The notes beneath the pieces are model-generated. The model was not told where the DNA came from and ran no database searches. It saw only the letters and a list, made by a program, of their open reading frames with translations. Positions 8,825 to 17,358 of a stretch of DNA of 64,000 nt are shown here, in pieces. Position 1 is the stretch's first letter. Each line of letters opens with the position of its first letter. Source of the stretch: CAYVLA01 sp964549615 [NCBI: uncultured Thermococci archaeon] (GTDB lineage: Archaea; CAYQAE01; CAYVLA01); assembly GCA_964549615.1 (NCBI GenBank), contig CAZJVP010000099.1, positions 88,004 to 152,003 of the forward strand, read 5' to 3'. Made by a program: the position numbers and the translations under genes.

Positions 8825-9801
8825 TGGAAGGACCATCCAGCTTCGAGCAACACGACCATATGCAGGGCGCGAAGGACGCGCGGCCGACAGGCCTGATGCC
8901 GGATGGGGACGGACTGACGGCGGCAAACGACGCGAGGTGGCGCAAGCTGCAGGATATGGAGACGCCTAGCAAGCTTCGCCGGCTCCTTGCGGACCGCCCA
9001 GGCGGACGATTCCTCACGAATCTCATCCTGCTCACCCGCGCGTACGACTGGATGGACAAACTCTGGATCATGACCGGTGCAGCCCTGCTTCTCCTAGCCC
9101 GCGAATCAGCAGGGCGAGCCGAGTTCATGGGCCTATCCGTCTTCTTCGCATACCAGGTCTTCGGCCTCTCCTACGGCTATGCTTTGAACGCCTGGACGGA
9201 CCGCCACGAGGACCAAGCGGCAGGCAAGGACAGGGGGACCGCTTACTTCACTCCCAGACAGCTGTGGGCGGCTATCGCCTTGCTTGGGGCGGGCCTGCTG
9301 GCGATCCCTCTCTCCTTCCTCAGGGTCGATCTAGCGGTACTTGCAGGGGTAAACCTCTTCCTTGCAACGTCTTACTCCTGCCCTCCGTTCAGGTTCAAGT
9401 CAAGGGGGCCGCTTGGCCTTCTCGTTGCGGGAGTCGGGCAGCGTTCAATGGGCTTTTTGTTTCTGGTCCTTCTTCTCCCGGGCAACCAGGCCTTGGGTGT
9501 ACTGGCACTCGTCTGGCTTGCTGTAGTCGGCATGATCACGGAGATCAGCCACCAGGCCCTGGACTACAAGCTGGACGTTGAAGCGGGTCTCCGCACGTTG
9601 GCGGCGAGGAATACGGCCGACCGGGTTTCCCAGCTGATCCGGGCCTTGCTGGCGATGCTTGTTCTAGCTGTGCTGCTGCCGCTATTTGTATTCCCGGGGT
9701 TTGAGGGTCTCGCGTACTGCGTTGTGCTGGCGGCTTTCTCGACGTATCCGGTTCACTATTCGATGGATGCTATGAGCTACATTCGTGCGCTAGCGCGATA
9801 A
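8824..9801 (+). CDS. UbiA-family prenyltransferase
   Basis: A 325-residue integral membrane protein. The first aspartate motif is NAWTDRHEDQAAGKDR (NxxxDxxxD), which binds prenyl diphosphate through magnesium. The second is DYKLDVEAGLRTL (DxxxD). Seven to nine hydrophobic helices surround them. UbiA enzymes attach prenyl chains to aromatic rings, glycerol lipids or tetrapyrroles. Coupling to the flavoprotein upstream resembles the archaeal pairing of a prenyltransferase with a chain reductase in lipid or quinone synthesis. The long polar N-terminus (about 60 residues) may be overextended; ATGs at codons 13, 25 and 45 are alternatives. Confidence 0.88.
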   Translation: MEGPSSFEQHDHMQGAKDARPTGLMPDGDGLTAANDARWRKLQDMETPSKLRRLLADRPGGRFLTNLILLTRAYDWMDKLWIMTGAALLLLARESAGRAEFMGLSVFFAYQVFGLSYGYALNAWTDRHEDQAAGKDRGTAYFTPRQLWAAIALLGAGLLAIPLSFLRVDLAVLAGVNLFLATSYSCPPFRFKSRGPLGLLVAGVGQRSMGFLFLVLLLPGNQALGVLALVWLAVVGMITEISHQALDYKLDVEAGLRTLAARNTADRVSQLIRALLAMLVLAVLLPLFVFPGFEGLAYCVVLAAFSTYPVHYSMDAMSYIRALAR

Positions 9802-9867
9802 AAGCCGCCCACTAGCTTCCTGCCCACCGCCCGGCGCATGCCCCGCGTCCTGCCGGTCTCGCGGAGA

Positions 9868-10944
9868 TCAGCCCATTCTAGCCTCAAGCACCTTCGAGAA
9901 ATCCCGAGCGATCCTGGTCCAAGAGAACCGGGATCTCACGAATCGCCTGCCCCTGCGGGCTCTCCTCGATTCCCCAATGCTCGCAACCTCCACAAGACGC
10001 TGCGCAAAATCCTCCGGTGCGGGAGGGGACTGGTAGGTGTAGGGAGCAAAGTCAGCCAGCTCCCCAACGTTCGTCGAGACAACCTTCTTCCCCATCCAGA
10101 GGTATTCCCTCAGCTTCAGGGAGCTTCTGTACCTGTTTGGCTCCCTGTCGCCGTAGTAAACCGTGCAGGTTCCCGCGGTCAGGATTCTCCTTGCCACCTC
10201 GGATGGAGGCTGCGGCCCCTCAAACGACACGAACGGTGTCAAGCCCATCTCTTGGGCCAGTCCCTTGCACCTGCCAAGCATCGGGCCTCCGCCAACCATG
10301 ACGAACCTCATCCCGGGGTCGAGGCGGATGGCCATCGCGAAAGCTTGTAGAAGCTCGCCCAGGTCAGCCGCAACATCGAAGTGGCACACATTGAGCACGG
10401 GCCCGCTTTCAGCGGCCCCGCGAACGGTCTGCCCGGGGGCAGATTGCCATAGAGATTGATCGAAGATGGCAGGGTCGACTCCCTGCTCCAGCCTATAGAC
10501 GTCATCCCTTTCGATGCCCAGGTCAGCCGTTAGGTATCTCCTCAAGCTTTCGGTGTGGCAGGTGATGAGATCGGCGAAACGAAGAAAGGGTAACTGGGCC
10601 GCCTTTATGCCGAGGGAGAGCAAGCCGGCCCGGTAGGCATGATCCAGGTCGTCGACGTCGATCACCGACATACAGTCACTTCGGTCGCTGCGGGCTGACG
10701 CGATCAGTGCTGGAACCGAAGCGTTGGCGTAGGGTTTGATCGAAACCACTACATCGTATCCTTGGCTGACCTTCGTCAACCATTTCGGCAAAGCTAGAAC
10801 CCTGTCCAACCTCAGGGGCAGGTATTCCCCAGTGGACAGGAAGTCCACCTCATGGCCGATACGTCTGAGTGCGCATGCGACGCCGAAGCCCCGGACCGAG
10901 CTTCCCGTCTGCAGATGCTCGGAGCTCAGGACGAGTATCCTCAA
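9868..10944 (-). CDS. Family 4 (GT-B) glycosyltransferase
   Basis: A 358-residue GT-B enzyme. The N-terminal domain starts MRILVLSSEHLQTGS and has DLITCHTESLRRYL before the linker motif LEQGVDPAIFD typical of GT4. The C-terminal domain has FVMVGGGPMLG and a donor-binding region SSLKLREYLWMGKKVVST corresponding to the GT4 E-x7-E site in degenerate form. Its start overlaps the stop of the PEP-enzyme gene by 4 bases, so it is the last gene of a three-gene operon with the radical SAM protein. Sugar and acceptor unknown. Confidence 0.85.
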   Translation of the reverse strand: MRILVLSSEHLQTGSSVRGFGVACALRRIGHEVDFLSTGEYLPLRLDRVLALPKWLTKVSQGYDVVVSIKPYANASVPALIASARSDRSDCMSVIDVDDLDHAYRAGLLSLGIKAAQLPFLRFADLITCHTESLRRYLTADLGIERDDVYRLEQGVDPAIFDQSLWQSAPGQTVRGAAESGPVLNVCHFDVAADLGELLQAFAMAIRLDPGMRFVMVGGGPMLGRCKGLAQEMGLTPFVSFEGPQPPSEVARRILTAGTCTVYYGDREPNRYRSSLKLREYLWMGKKVVSTNVGELADFAPYTYQSPPAPEDFAQRLVEVASIGESRRARRGRRFVRSRFSWTRIARDFSKVLEARMG

Positions 10945-12548
10945 CCGGGCTCCCCCTTGCCTAGCGGAGTCCGCGTTTCAGGCGCACACGCGATTCCGTC
11001 TTCTGGGACGGAGCCATCGTCCTTGGGGAGCGAATCCGTCCCGGAACCCAAGATGGTAACCGTTCCCGTGAAACCATCCACGACCACGACCTGCCCGGTT
11101 TGTATCAGCTTTGTCGCATCCTTCGCCCCCACCACTGCAGGCAGGCCAATTTCCCTAGCCACGGTCGCTATGTGTGAGAGGCGGCCTCCTATCTCCGTGA
11201 CGATCGCCTTGGCCAGACCGAGGAAAGGAGTCCATCCAGGGTCGAAGGCTGATCCGACCAGCACCTCCCCAAACCTCATCGATTCGGCCTCGGATATGTC
11301 GCTTACAACCCTTGCGTACCCGGTGCCAATGCCAGGGCTGCACCCCATCCCCTTGATCACCCGGATTTCCACTGAGGCCCGACTAGGGCTAGATTCCGAG
11401 GCGGGGACGCAACCGTCCGTCACCACCGAGGGCGGCCGGAGGAGTCTGTTCTTCTCGTACTCGCTTCTTCTAAGCTCAATTGCGTCGCGAATGCTGACTA
11501 CTGTTCCTCCCTCCATGAGGCCTACCAATTCCTGAAACGTGAGGTAGAACACGTCATCCTGCCGGCCCAGATTTCCCTCCGAGACGAGGGCTTCGGATGC
11601 CCACAGCACGCTGCGCCGCAGTTGTGCGTAACCCCACAGCAGCCCTTGCTTGGTCTCCTCCCTCAGCCGGACACTTCTCTCAAGGGTTGCTCCTACCACC
11701 CCGAGAGGAAAACCGAAAGCGGCATGGTCCGAAGTCTGCCTTGGCAACCTTATGGAATCCCTGTTGGCTCTGAGGGTCTCGATTACCGCGTTCAAGGTCT
11801 CGGTTCGTTCCGCCCAGAGGGGCTGTGACAGTTCCAGTTCCTGCACAGGCCTATTGCCATGCGCCATGATGAATCCTGAGACATCCGACTCCAAACCCAA
11901 GTGCGCGGAGGGTCGTCCGCCTCGGGTTGCCAGAGCCAAGAGTTCCGCATACATCGCTCCACCCCTGGTTGACCTTGAACCGGCTCGAAGGTGGACGCTT
12001 GGCTCACCTCCGTGGCGTTTCGAAACCGAACGTGCTATTCCAAACCAGGAAAGCGCCAGCCTGGTCGATCTCAGGTGAATGTGAAAGCACTCCGCGCTCA
12101 TCTGGACCATTGTTCGCAGAGCCTGAGCGCCTTCCTTCATGGAAGCATATGGCGGGGCACGGGCGTCCAGCTCCCGCCTGTACGAGGCTAGGAAGTTCCT
12201 GGCGATAGGGGCGAGCAGCAAGGTTTCCTTGAAAAGCCTTGCCCAGGAGATGGCCTTGCGAGGGAAGCTTGAGGCGATGCGGCGCTCGGCAAGTTCGAAA
12301 CCGAGTGCCTGTCGCAGGGTTTCCGGGGTGATCGCGGGGAGGCCTGCCAGGGCCGACAGCGCGCTGTCCAGATTCACATACGCCCGCCCAGCGTAGAGCC
12401 TCAAGTGCTGGGAACCTTCTCCTTCCGAATTTCGTCCCTGAATCTTAGCCGCGCCATAGGTGAGGCCTGCCTGGAAAACTGAGAATGTCAGGGGGGTCAC
12501 GATTCCCGGCAGGACCTCGCCAATGTTCGCTCGAGTCCAGACCGCCAT
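10941..12548 (-). CDS. PEP-utilizing-enzyme mobile-domain protein lacking ATP-grasp
   Basis: A 535-residue protein. It begins MAVWTRANIGEVLPG and continues ITPLTFSVF, which is how the central domain of PEP synthase and rifampicin-phosphotransferase-like proteins starts. It ends in a swivelling phosphohistidine domain (GCSPGIGTGYARV, GGRLSHIATVAREIGLPAV, then TGQVVVVDG), with the phospho-accepting His in LSHIA. The N-terminal ATP-grasp domain that normally phosphorylates this His is missing, so the protein is an incomplete dikinase or uses a partner. I chose ATG 12548 because it follows the radical SAM stop by 10 bases. Next to a radical SAM enzyme and a GT4, a role in activating or transferring a metabolite is plausible but unproven. 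Confidence 0.8.
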   Translation of the reverse strand: MAVWTRANIGEVLPGIVTPLTFSVFQAGLTYGAAKIQGRNSEGEGSQHLRLYAGRAYVNLDSALSALAGLPAITPETLRQALGFELAERRIASSFPRKAISWARLFKETLLLAPIARNFLASYRRELDARAPPYASMKEGAQALRTMVQMSAECFHIHLRSTRLALSWFGIARSVSKRHGGEPSVHLRAGSRSTRGGAMYAELLALATRGGRPSAHLGLESDVSGFIMAHGNRPVQELELSQPLWAERTETLNAVIETLRANRDSIRLPRQTSDHAAFGFPLGVVGATLERSVRLREETKQGLLWGYAQLRRSVLWASEALVSEGNLGRQDDVFYLTFQELVGLMEGGTVVSIRDAIELRRSEYEKNRLLRPPSVVTDGCVPASESSPSRASVEIRVIKGMGCSPGIGTGYARVVSDISEAESMRFGEVLVGSAFDPGWTPFLGLAKAIVTEIGGRLSHIATVAREIGLPAVVGAKDATKLIQTGQVVVVDGFTGTVTILGSGTDSLPKDDGSVPEDGIACAPETRTPLGKGEPG

Positions 12549-12558
12549 CTCCTGTCCC

Positions 12559-14067
12559 TCAATCCGGTGCGAGGGTTCCTCCCCGGTTGGGCTCGGCGAA
12601 GTCCGACACATGGCATATCAAAGACCGAACCCCGGTGGTGGCCAACTTGACCTGGTCGATGGACCTGATGGAGAGCAGGCACCTTGAGAGGAAAACGGGA
12701 TCAAGGTGCAGCATCCACAGGCGGCGACACCAGCCCTCCGGTTGCAGCGGGGACCTAAGGACCGGTCTGGACATGTCGTACGCCTCGTAGTCGGCAGGGT
12801 CAACCGCGAAGAGATTGTCCCTCAGAGCCATGTCGTGAAGAGGTGTCCCAGGGTAGGGGATAAGTATGCTGGCCTGGAGGCTGTCACCTATCCTCGCCTT
12901 GTACCTGAGCAGCCTTCGCACGAATCGGAGCGTGGCTCGCACCTCCTTGACGCCCTCCCAGGGATAGCCGACCATCACCGTTAGAAGGACCCTCAGCCCA
13001 GCATCCTTCGCATTCCGAACCCCGGCCTCCATCGCCGTGAGGGTCTCCATCTTGCAGATTCTGTCCAGGGTGGACTGGCTGCCCGACTCGATTCCGATCT
13101 TCAATAGGCGGAAACCGATCTTCGACAAGAGGTTGCATGTCTCCCTAGTGAGAGAGTCCGCCCTCGAGTTGGACGAAAGCATCACTTCGCCCAGAATGCC
13201 CCTTTTTTCCAGTTCCAACTTGAAGGCCTCTAGCCAGCTGGGGCTCCAGGTCATTCCGCTTTCGTTGTCATCGAATATCTCCTTGGGTTTCTGGCGTTCA
13301 ACTATATGTTGCACCTCATCCGCCACATTGCCGGGGCTGCGAGTCCTGCATTGCTGTCTCCAGAAAAGATGTTGCCAGGAACAGAAGGAACATCTCCCTG
13401 GTGCCCGGCCGTCTCCACCGCACCCTCGGCCAGTCATGATGTATGTTGACGGCCTATTTAGGTACGCTTCCCCGTACAGCTCCCACCTCGTTAGCTCCCT
13501 GTCGATGAAGGGAATCTCGTCGAGATCCCTCCACATGGGCGCAGGGCCGTTGCAGCGGGGCTTGCCGTCCACCAGATGCCAGATCCCGCCCGGAAGGTCG
13601 TCCGTGTGCGATCTGCTTTGTGATTCCAGGTGCCGGGCGAGGTTGAGGATGGAGAGATCATAGTCTCCCCCTGTGACGACGTAGTCGGCCCGCGATCTAA
13701 GGAGGCTTTCCTGGGGCCTGGCGGTTACGTGGTCACCCACAAGGACGACGGGCCCAAACTCACACCTGTAGGTGTCTGCGAGCTTCCACAGGACCGGCAT
13801 AATGGGCGTCTTAGCCTCCATCACGATCATCTCCGGCGAGAATCTATCCAATTCCGTGGCAAACTGCCGTTGGGTCATGCGGGCGTTGATGCCGTCGATG
13901 AGGGTTGACTCGAAGCCAGCACGGTCAAGCAGCGTGACGGCTGAGGCGGGAACGAGGGGGTACAGCCGGACATGGGACGAAGACGAGTACCTGAACTGTC
14001 GGTTCTGGCCCAAGAGCGGGAAGCGACCAGGCCCAGCCAGGGGAGGATACACAAAGGCGATTCTCAA
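12559..14067 (-). CDS. B12-binding-type radical SAM protein with CX9CX2C cluster motif
   Basis: A 502-residue protein. Residues 1-180 look like the cobalamin-binding Rossmann region of the B12-radical SAM family (VYPPLAGPG, ARMTQRQFATELDRFSPE, VVLVGDHVT, VVTGGDYDLS). The radical SAM core follows: the cluster cysteines are in GRGCGGDGRAPGRCSFCSW, spaced C-x9-C-x2-C instead of the common C-x3-C-x2-C, then IFDDNESGMTW, LKIGIESGSQSTL and VMVGYPWEG. It is the first gene of an operon with the PEP mobile-domain protein and a GT4. Reaction type (methylation, ring rearrangement, coupling) cannot be told. Confidence 0.85.
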   Translation of the reverse strand: MRIAFVYPPLAGPGRFPLLGQNRQFRYSSSSHVRLYPLVPASAVTLLDRAGFESTLIDGINARMTQRQFATELDRFSPEMIVMEAKTPIMPVLWKLADTYRCEFGPVVLVGDHVTARPQESLLRSRADYVVTGGDYDLSILNLARHLESQSRSHTDDLPGGIWHLVDGKPRCNGPAPMWRDLDEIPFIDRELTRWELYGEAYLNRPSTYIMTGRGCGGDGRAPGRCSFCSWQHLFWRQQCRTRSPGNVADEVQHIVERQKPKEIFDDNESGMTWSPSWLEAFKLELEKRGILGEVMLSSNSRADSLTRETCNLLSKIGFRLLKIGIESGSQSTLDRICKMETLTAMEAGVRNAKDAGLRVLLTVMVGYPWEGVKEVRATLRFVRRLLRYKARIGDSLQASILIPYPGTPLHDMALRDNLFAVDPADYEAYDMSRPVLRSPLQPEGWCRRLWMLHLDPVFLSRCLLSIRSIDQVKLATTGVRSLICHVSDFAEPNRGGTLAPD

Positions 14068-14221
14068 TGATGTTCCGCCTCGGCGAAGTCCTGTATGAGA
14101 ACCGTGACGGAAAAAGATTCGCGGGATCGCGTTTGATGGCCTCTGGAGCTCCGCAACGTTCCGGGCAGCGAACTCGCACAGGTCCTCAGCCCGAGGGATT
14201 CTCGGATGGAAGCCCGTTGCG

Positions 14222-14640
14222 GAACCGCGTCAAACCTGCAGCCATTCCTCACTCCATCGAGGCCCCTGCTGAATGAGAGGATGCCAGACGGCTTCGGTTC
14301 GGGAACGATGACCGCGCTCACGGCCTCAGCAAAGATCAGCTGTTTGTACCTCCTTAAGATGCGACGCGTGGGGTTGAAGACATCTTCGTGCAAGGAAAGC
14401 CGTGCCACTCCCCGGCCGATGACACTACACCCCTTCATCGGGCAGGATAACCCGCTTGGCCCGGGCACTAGAGCGAGCGCCTCGGCGTCATGCCACGCCT
14501 CCAAGCAGCGCCAGGCGTACTCCTCAAGCGATACGGTGCGGTACTCCTTCCTCAGATCGTCGATGCAGCGACCCATCTCCACCTCCACTTTCCTGAACAG
14601 GGCACGACATTCAAACAGCTTGGGAGCAGCCAGCGCATAG
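14222..14640 (-). pseudogene. Decayed PIN (VapC) gene
   Basis: The minus-strand peptide ILRRYKQLIFAEAVSAVIV and later GILSFSRGLDGVRN align with the C-terminal half of the intact toxin at 941 (IFRTYRQLSFADAISVVIV and GIFSFDGGFDAVRD), and the two regions also match at the nucleotide level. Upstream the same frame reads LTDRYALAAPKLFECRALFR, a PIN-like helix. The catalytic Asp in FADA is changed to Glu, there is no start, and the N-terminal Asp strand is missing. It is a dead toxin gene with no recognisable antitoxin left. Confidence 0.65.
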
Positions 14641-14665
14641 CGATCCGTCAGGGAAAGCCCTTACC

Positions 14666-15034
14666 TTGCTTTGGTTCTTCCGGATCCTTGGGGGAGCGAA
14701 AAGGCCCAGGCCAAGCACGGATAGCCTTATATTCCCGAATACCCGAGTATTTTATGCGATCCAGCCCACCATTCAGGTCAAGAACCTCCCTGAAGACCTG
14801 CTGAAGGAGCTCAGGCGGTTGAAGGTCGAGCTGGGCTGCCAGACTTGGGCCGACCTCCTGGCGCGGCTCGTCGAACCGGAGAGAGTCATCTCCTTGAGCA
14901 AGGAAAGGCTGACTGAGATGAAGACCGGGGTTCAGGAATTCCTCAAGCTCGGCACGATCGTCTCCAACAGATGGACCGGGCCGCCGACGGTGCTTGAGGA
15001 AACGAGGAGGACAAGGAACCATGGCGAGGCGTAG
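14666..15034 (+). CDS. VapB-like antitoxin with problematic start
   Basis: The conserved part reads IQVKNLPEDLLKELRRLKVE, then LGCQTWADLLARLVEP, a ribbon-helix-helix-type pattern found before VapC genes. A good TATA element (CTTATATT, about 14727-14734) would put transcription near 14754, where an ATG occurs, but that ATG is one base out of frame with the antitoxin. The only in-frame start codon is a TTG at 14666, upstream of the TATA box. Either a frameshift has hit the N-terminus or a non-standard codon near 14759 is used. The gene overlaps the PIN gene downstream by 14 bases. Confidence 0.6.
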   Translation: MLWFFRILGGAKRPRPSTDSLIFPNTRVFYAIQPTIQVKNLPEDLLKELRRLKVELGCQTWADLLARLVEPERVISLSKERLTEMKTGVQEFLKLGTIVSNRWTGPPTVLEETRRTRNHGEA

Positions 15035-15395
15035 CCGCCCGCTAACCCTGGACTCCAACATCTTCATAGCCGCCCTCAAAGCGGATGAACCGTACAGCCA
15101 GAGATGCCGTGAGATACTGGGAAGGGTGCCGGAAGCATTCATCCTAGCGGAGCCAAGCATAGTCTACACGGAGGTCTGCGGAACCCTAGCAAGGAGGATC
15201 GGACCGCAGGTAGCCGCCCAGGCCGAGACGCATCTCGACATGGCCATCCATCCCAGGCTGCTGGCAAGCTGCGACAGGGCCTTCTGCGCATCGTCCTACC
15301 CTCTATGCGCTCAGTGCGGCATCTACGCCATCCATGCAATGTACCTCAAGGTTGCGATACAGAATGGCGCTGTGCTAGCACCCCTTGACAAATAG
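15021..15395 (+). pseudogene. PIN (VapC) toxin with lost catalytic Asp and early TAG
   Basis: A PIN protein of 124 residues. D11 (LTLDSNIF) and E51 (SIVYTEVCG) are present, but the aspartate of the usual DAIH motif is a Tyr (IYAIHAMYL, Y102). The frame stops at PLDK-TAG. The next codons, in the same frame, read EFIDRVRASIRVPL, which is what VapC proteins carry after the TLDxE motif, so GAG-to-TAG is the likely event. It is probably an inactivated toxin kept beside its antitoxin. Sequencing error could explain the stop but not the Asp-to-Tyr change. Confidence 0.7.
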
Positions 15396-15460
15396 GAGTT
15401 CATAGACAGGGTGAGGGCCAGTATCCGAGTTCCCCTACTAGACCCAGACCGCGCGGGGGC

Positions 15461-15604
15461 GGGGGATTCAAGGGCGCGCGTACGTTCATAGCCGCTGCAG
15501 CTTACCTTGAAGGCCGGATCGTCGTAAGCGATGATCCTCGCTTCACGAAGATATCGGAAATCGGGGCCCTGACCAAAGGGGAGTTTCCATCGCACCTGGG
15601 TTGA
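15461..15604 (+). pseudogene. C-terminal remnant of a PIN-domain gene
   Basis: The plus-strand frame reads GFKGARTFIAAAAYLEG, then RIVVSDDPRFTKISEIG, ending at TGA 15602-15604. The SDDPRF segment matches the fourth acidic region of PIN proteins (VVSDDxxF). Nothing upstream provides the N-terminal half. From 15605 to the TATA element at 15767 I see no gene. Confidence 0.45.
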
Positions 15605-15766
15605 TCTCCAAGCGGGTGCGAAAACGGGTACGACCCGCAACCCCACCGGCCAATGAGTGGGGGGTTACGGCTCAACCCCCCCTCTCTTCCTTGGCCCCGA
15701 CGTGCTTGTCCCGGGCACGACCTTTCAAGGGGATATGAGCGAGCGCTTGCACTCGGAGCACAGCAC

Positions 15767-15775
15767 ATTAATATG
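15767..15775 (+). promoter_or_regulatory. TATA box of the first nucleotidyltransferase-HEPN operon
   Basis: ATTAATATG is centred about 29 bases before the ATG at 15799, as expected for a leaderless archaeal transcript starting on or next to the start codon. Confidence 0.6.
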
Positions 15776-15798
15776 CTAACTAATAGGAAATACGGGCG

Positions 15799-16539
15799 AT
15801 GAGATGGATTCCTGAATGGCTCGGCACCTGCTACGCCAGGCTCTTCGCCGAATTCGGATCTGAATCCTTCTCGTCCGGTGAGGCAGCAAGGATCCTGGGA
15901 AAGGGGGGAAGCTACGTCAGGGTCGTGCTGAGCAAGCTCTCCCGGGAGGGGTATCTCTCGAAGGAGAAGAAGGGCAGCGAGATGACGTACAGGTGCGCGG
16001 GTCCCTACGAGGTCGTCCTGAAGGTCGTCGGATCCATTGACCTGCCGCAGCGGCAGCACATCGCCCTTGCATTACGCCTGGTCTGCGAGTCGCTAAGGGT
16101 CCTGGGCGACGACCTTGTATCCGTGGTGGTCTACGGCTCCGTCGCCAGGGGGGAGGCTCGGAAGAACAGCGACATGGATGTCCTATTGGTCGCGAGGAAC
16201 CTTCCCCGCACCTTCTACGATAGGGCGGCACTCATCTACCCCGTAAAGAGGGGTTGCAGGGACATCCAGACCGATCTCTGGCGGCGGGAAGGGATCCACT
16301 GCTCCATCCAGATCTACCCGGTCCTGCCGGAGGAACTCGACGACTTCAGACCCCTCTTCCTCGACATAGCTACGGATGGAAGGCTGCTATTCGACAGAAG
16401 GCGCTTCATGGAGCAGAAGCTGGCGGGTTGGAGGACGAGGCTGGCAGAGATCGGGGCCAAGAAGGTGAAGCTGCCTGACGGGAGATGGTATTGGGACCTC
16501 GTCCCTAGGAGGTCCGAGTCCAGGGCGGTGGAGCTATGA
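15799..16539 (+). CDS. Nucleotidyltransferase (MNT) with N-terminal winged helix
   Basis: A 246-residue protein. Residues 1-75 resemble a winged-helix DNA-binding domain (EWLGTCYARLFAEFG, GSYVRVVLSKLSREGYL). Residues about 95-190 are a minimal nucleotidyltransferase: VVYGSVARGEARKNSDMDV has the GS-x9-DxD active site. The following HEPN gene overlaps by 4 bases. MNT-HEPN pairs act as toxin-antitoxin modules in which the nucleotidyltransferase modifies and silences the HEPN RNase. The extra winged helix suggests it also regulates its own promoter. A paralogous pair lies at 33.1 kb. Confidence 0.85.
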   Translation: MRWIPEWLGTCYARLFAEFGSESFSSGEAARILGKGGSYVRVVLSKLSREGYLSKEKKGSEMTYRCAGPYEVVLKVVGSIDLPQRQHIALALRLVCESLRVLGDDLVSVVVYGSVARGEARKNSDMDVLLVARNLPRTFYDRAALIYPVKRGCRDIQTDLWRREGIHCSIQIYPVLPEELDDFRPLFLDIATDGRLLFDRRRFMEQKLAGWRTRLAEIGAKKVKLPDGRWYWDLVPRRSESRAVEL

Positions 16540-16985
16540 TGATGGAGCGGCTCGCCCTCAGCTACCTTAGGAGGGCGGAGTCCCGACTCATCGTCGCCCG
16601 CACGGCCCTAAAGAGACGATCCCACCCTGACGCGGTGCGTTACTCGCAGGAAGCTGTCGAGATGGCCCTGAAGGGCGTCCTCAGGGCAGTGGGCATCGAA
16701 TACCCAAGAAGTCACGAGGTTTCCACCATCCTGTTTGCCGAAAGGCAAAGGCTACCATCGGAGGTGTCGGAGAAGCTCGAGGAACTGGCCAGGATCTCCT
16801 CCGAGCTATACGACGCCAGGGGGCCCGCCATGTACGGTGACGAGGAGTCGGGAACGCCCCCTGAGGAGATCTTTAGCCAGGACGACGCGGCCAGGTTCGT
16901 GCAGGACGCCGAGTCCGTAATAAAGGTCTGCAGATCGGCCTTTGCGGGGCTTGGGACCGAACCGGAGGGGGAACGCCGACCTTAG
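16536..16985 (+). CDS. HEPN-domain protein (toxin partner of MNT)
   Basis: A 149-residue all-alpha HEPN protein. It has the family pattern: YLRRAESRLIVARTALK, YSQEAVEMALKGVLRAVGIE, PRSHEVSTILF. HEPN toxins are RNases or nucleotide-dependent RNA-binding proteins; the canonical Rx4-6H site is not clear, with the conserved R and H being LRAVGI and SHEV. Start ATG overlaps the MNT stop by 4 bases. Similar to the HEPN protein at 33845. Confidence 0.82.
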   Translation: MMMERLALSYLRRAESRLIVARTALKRRSHPDAVRYSQEAVEMALKGVLRAVGIEYPRSHEVSTILFAERQRLPSEVSEKLEELARISSELYDARGPAMYGDEESGTPPEEIFSQDDAARFVQDAESVIKVCRSAFAGLGTEPEGERRP

Positions 16986-17358
16986 CCGTACGCCCAGCCG
17001 CAAGCGAAGCGAATGGGATGCTGGTGGGCGAGAGGAGGACACCTTGCCACCGTCGCAAGGTGTTCCGGTTCCCCGCTGGAGGCCGATGAGGCCAGCGCGT
17101 CCTGAGGCTGTTCCAACTCGTTGAGACATATGGCGCGGCGATGGTGTCATGCGGCACAACTCATTCCTGACCGGGCTGCACGACCGCGCATGGGACAGCC
17201 TCCACGCCAGGATGATCCGCCTGTTCTCATCCAAGGAGGTTCTGCCAACAATCCCGAACGAGGCACTCGACCTCTGGGAGACCCGCTTGAGGCCGACTCT
17301 AAGCGGTCAAGGCAAGGTCCAGACCTTCATTGGGGGGTTGACCTTCAGGCCAACTCCG
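16986..17358. other. Intergenic; possible short relic
   Basis: No gene is supported. A plus-strand frame from 17149 reads coding-like for about 75 codons (SLHARMIRLFSSKEV, NEALDLWETRLRPTLSGQG) before running into the antisense of the next gene. I do not recognise it. It could be the start of a gene that was cut by rearrangement. Confidence 0.25.

Noticed and set aside
15393-15395. In-frame TAG codons in several relics (15393, near 36360, near 2290) as a sign of pyrrolysine or recoding
   Set aside because: TAG ends normal genes here (for example the GT2 at 3858), and the affected genes carry other lesions such as frameshifts or lost catalytic residues, so decay explains them.
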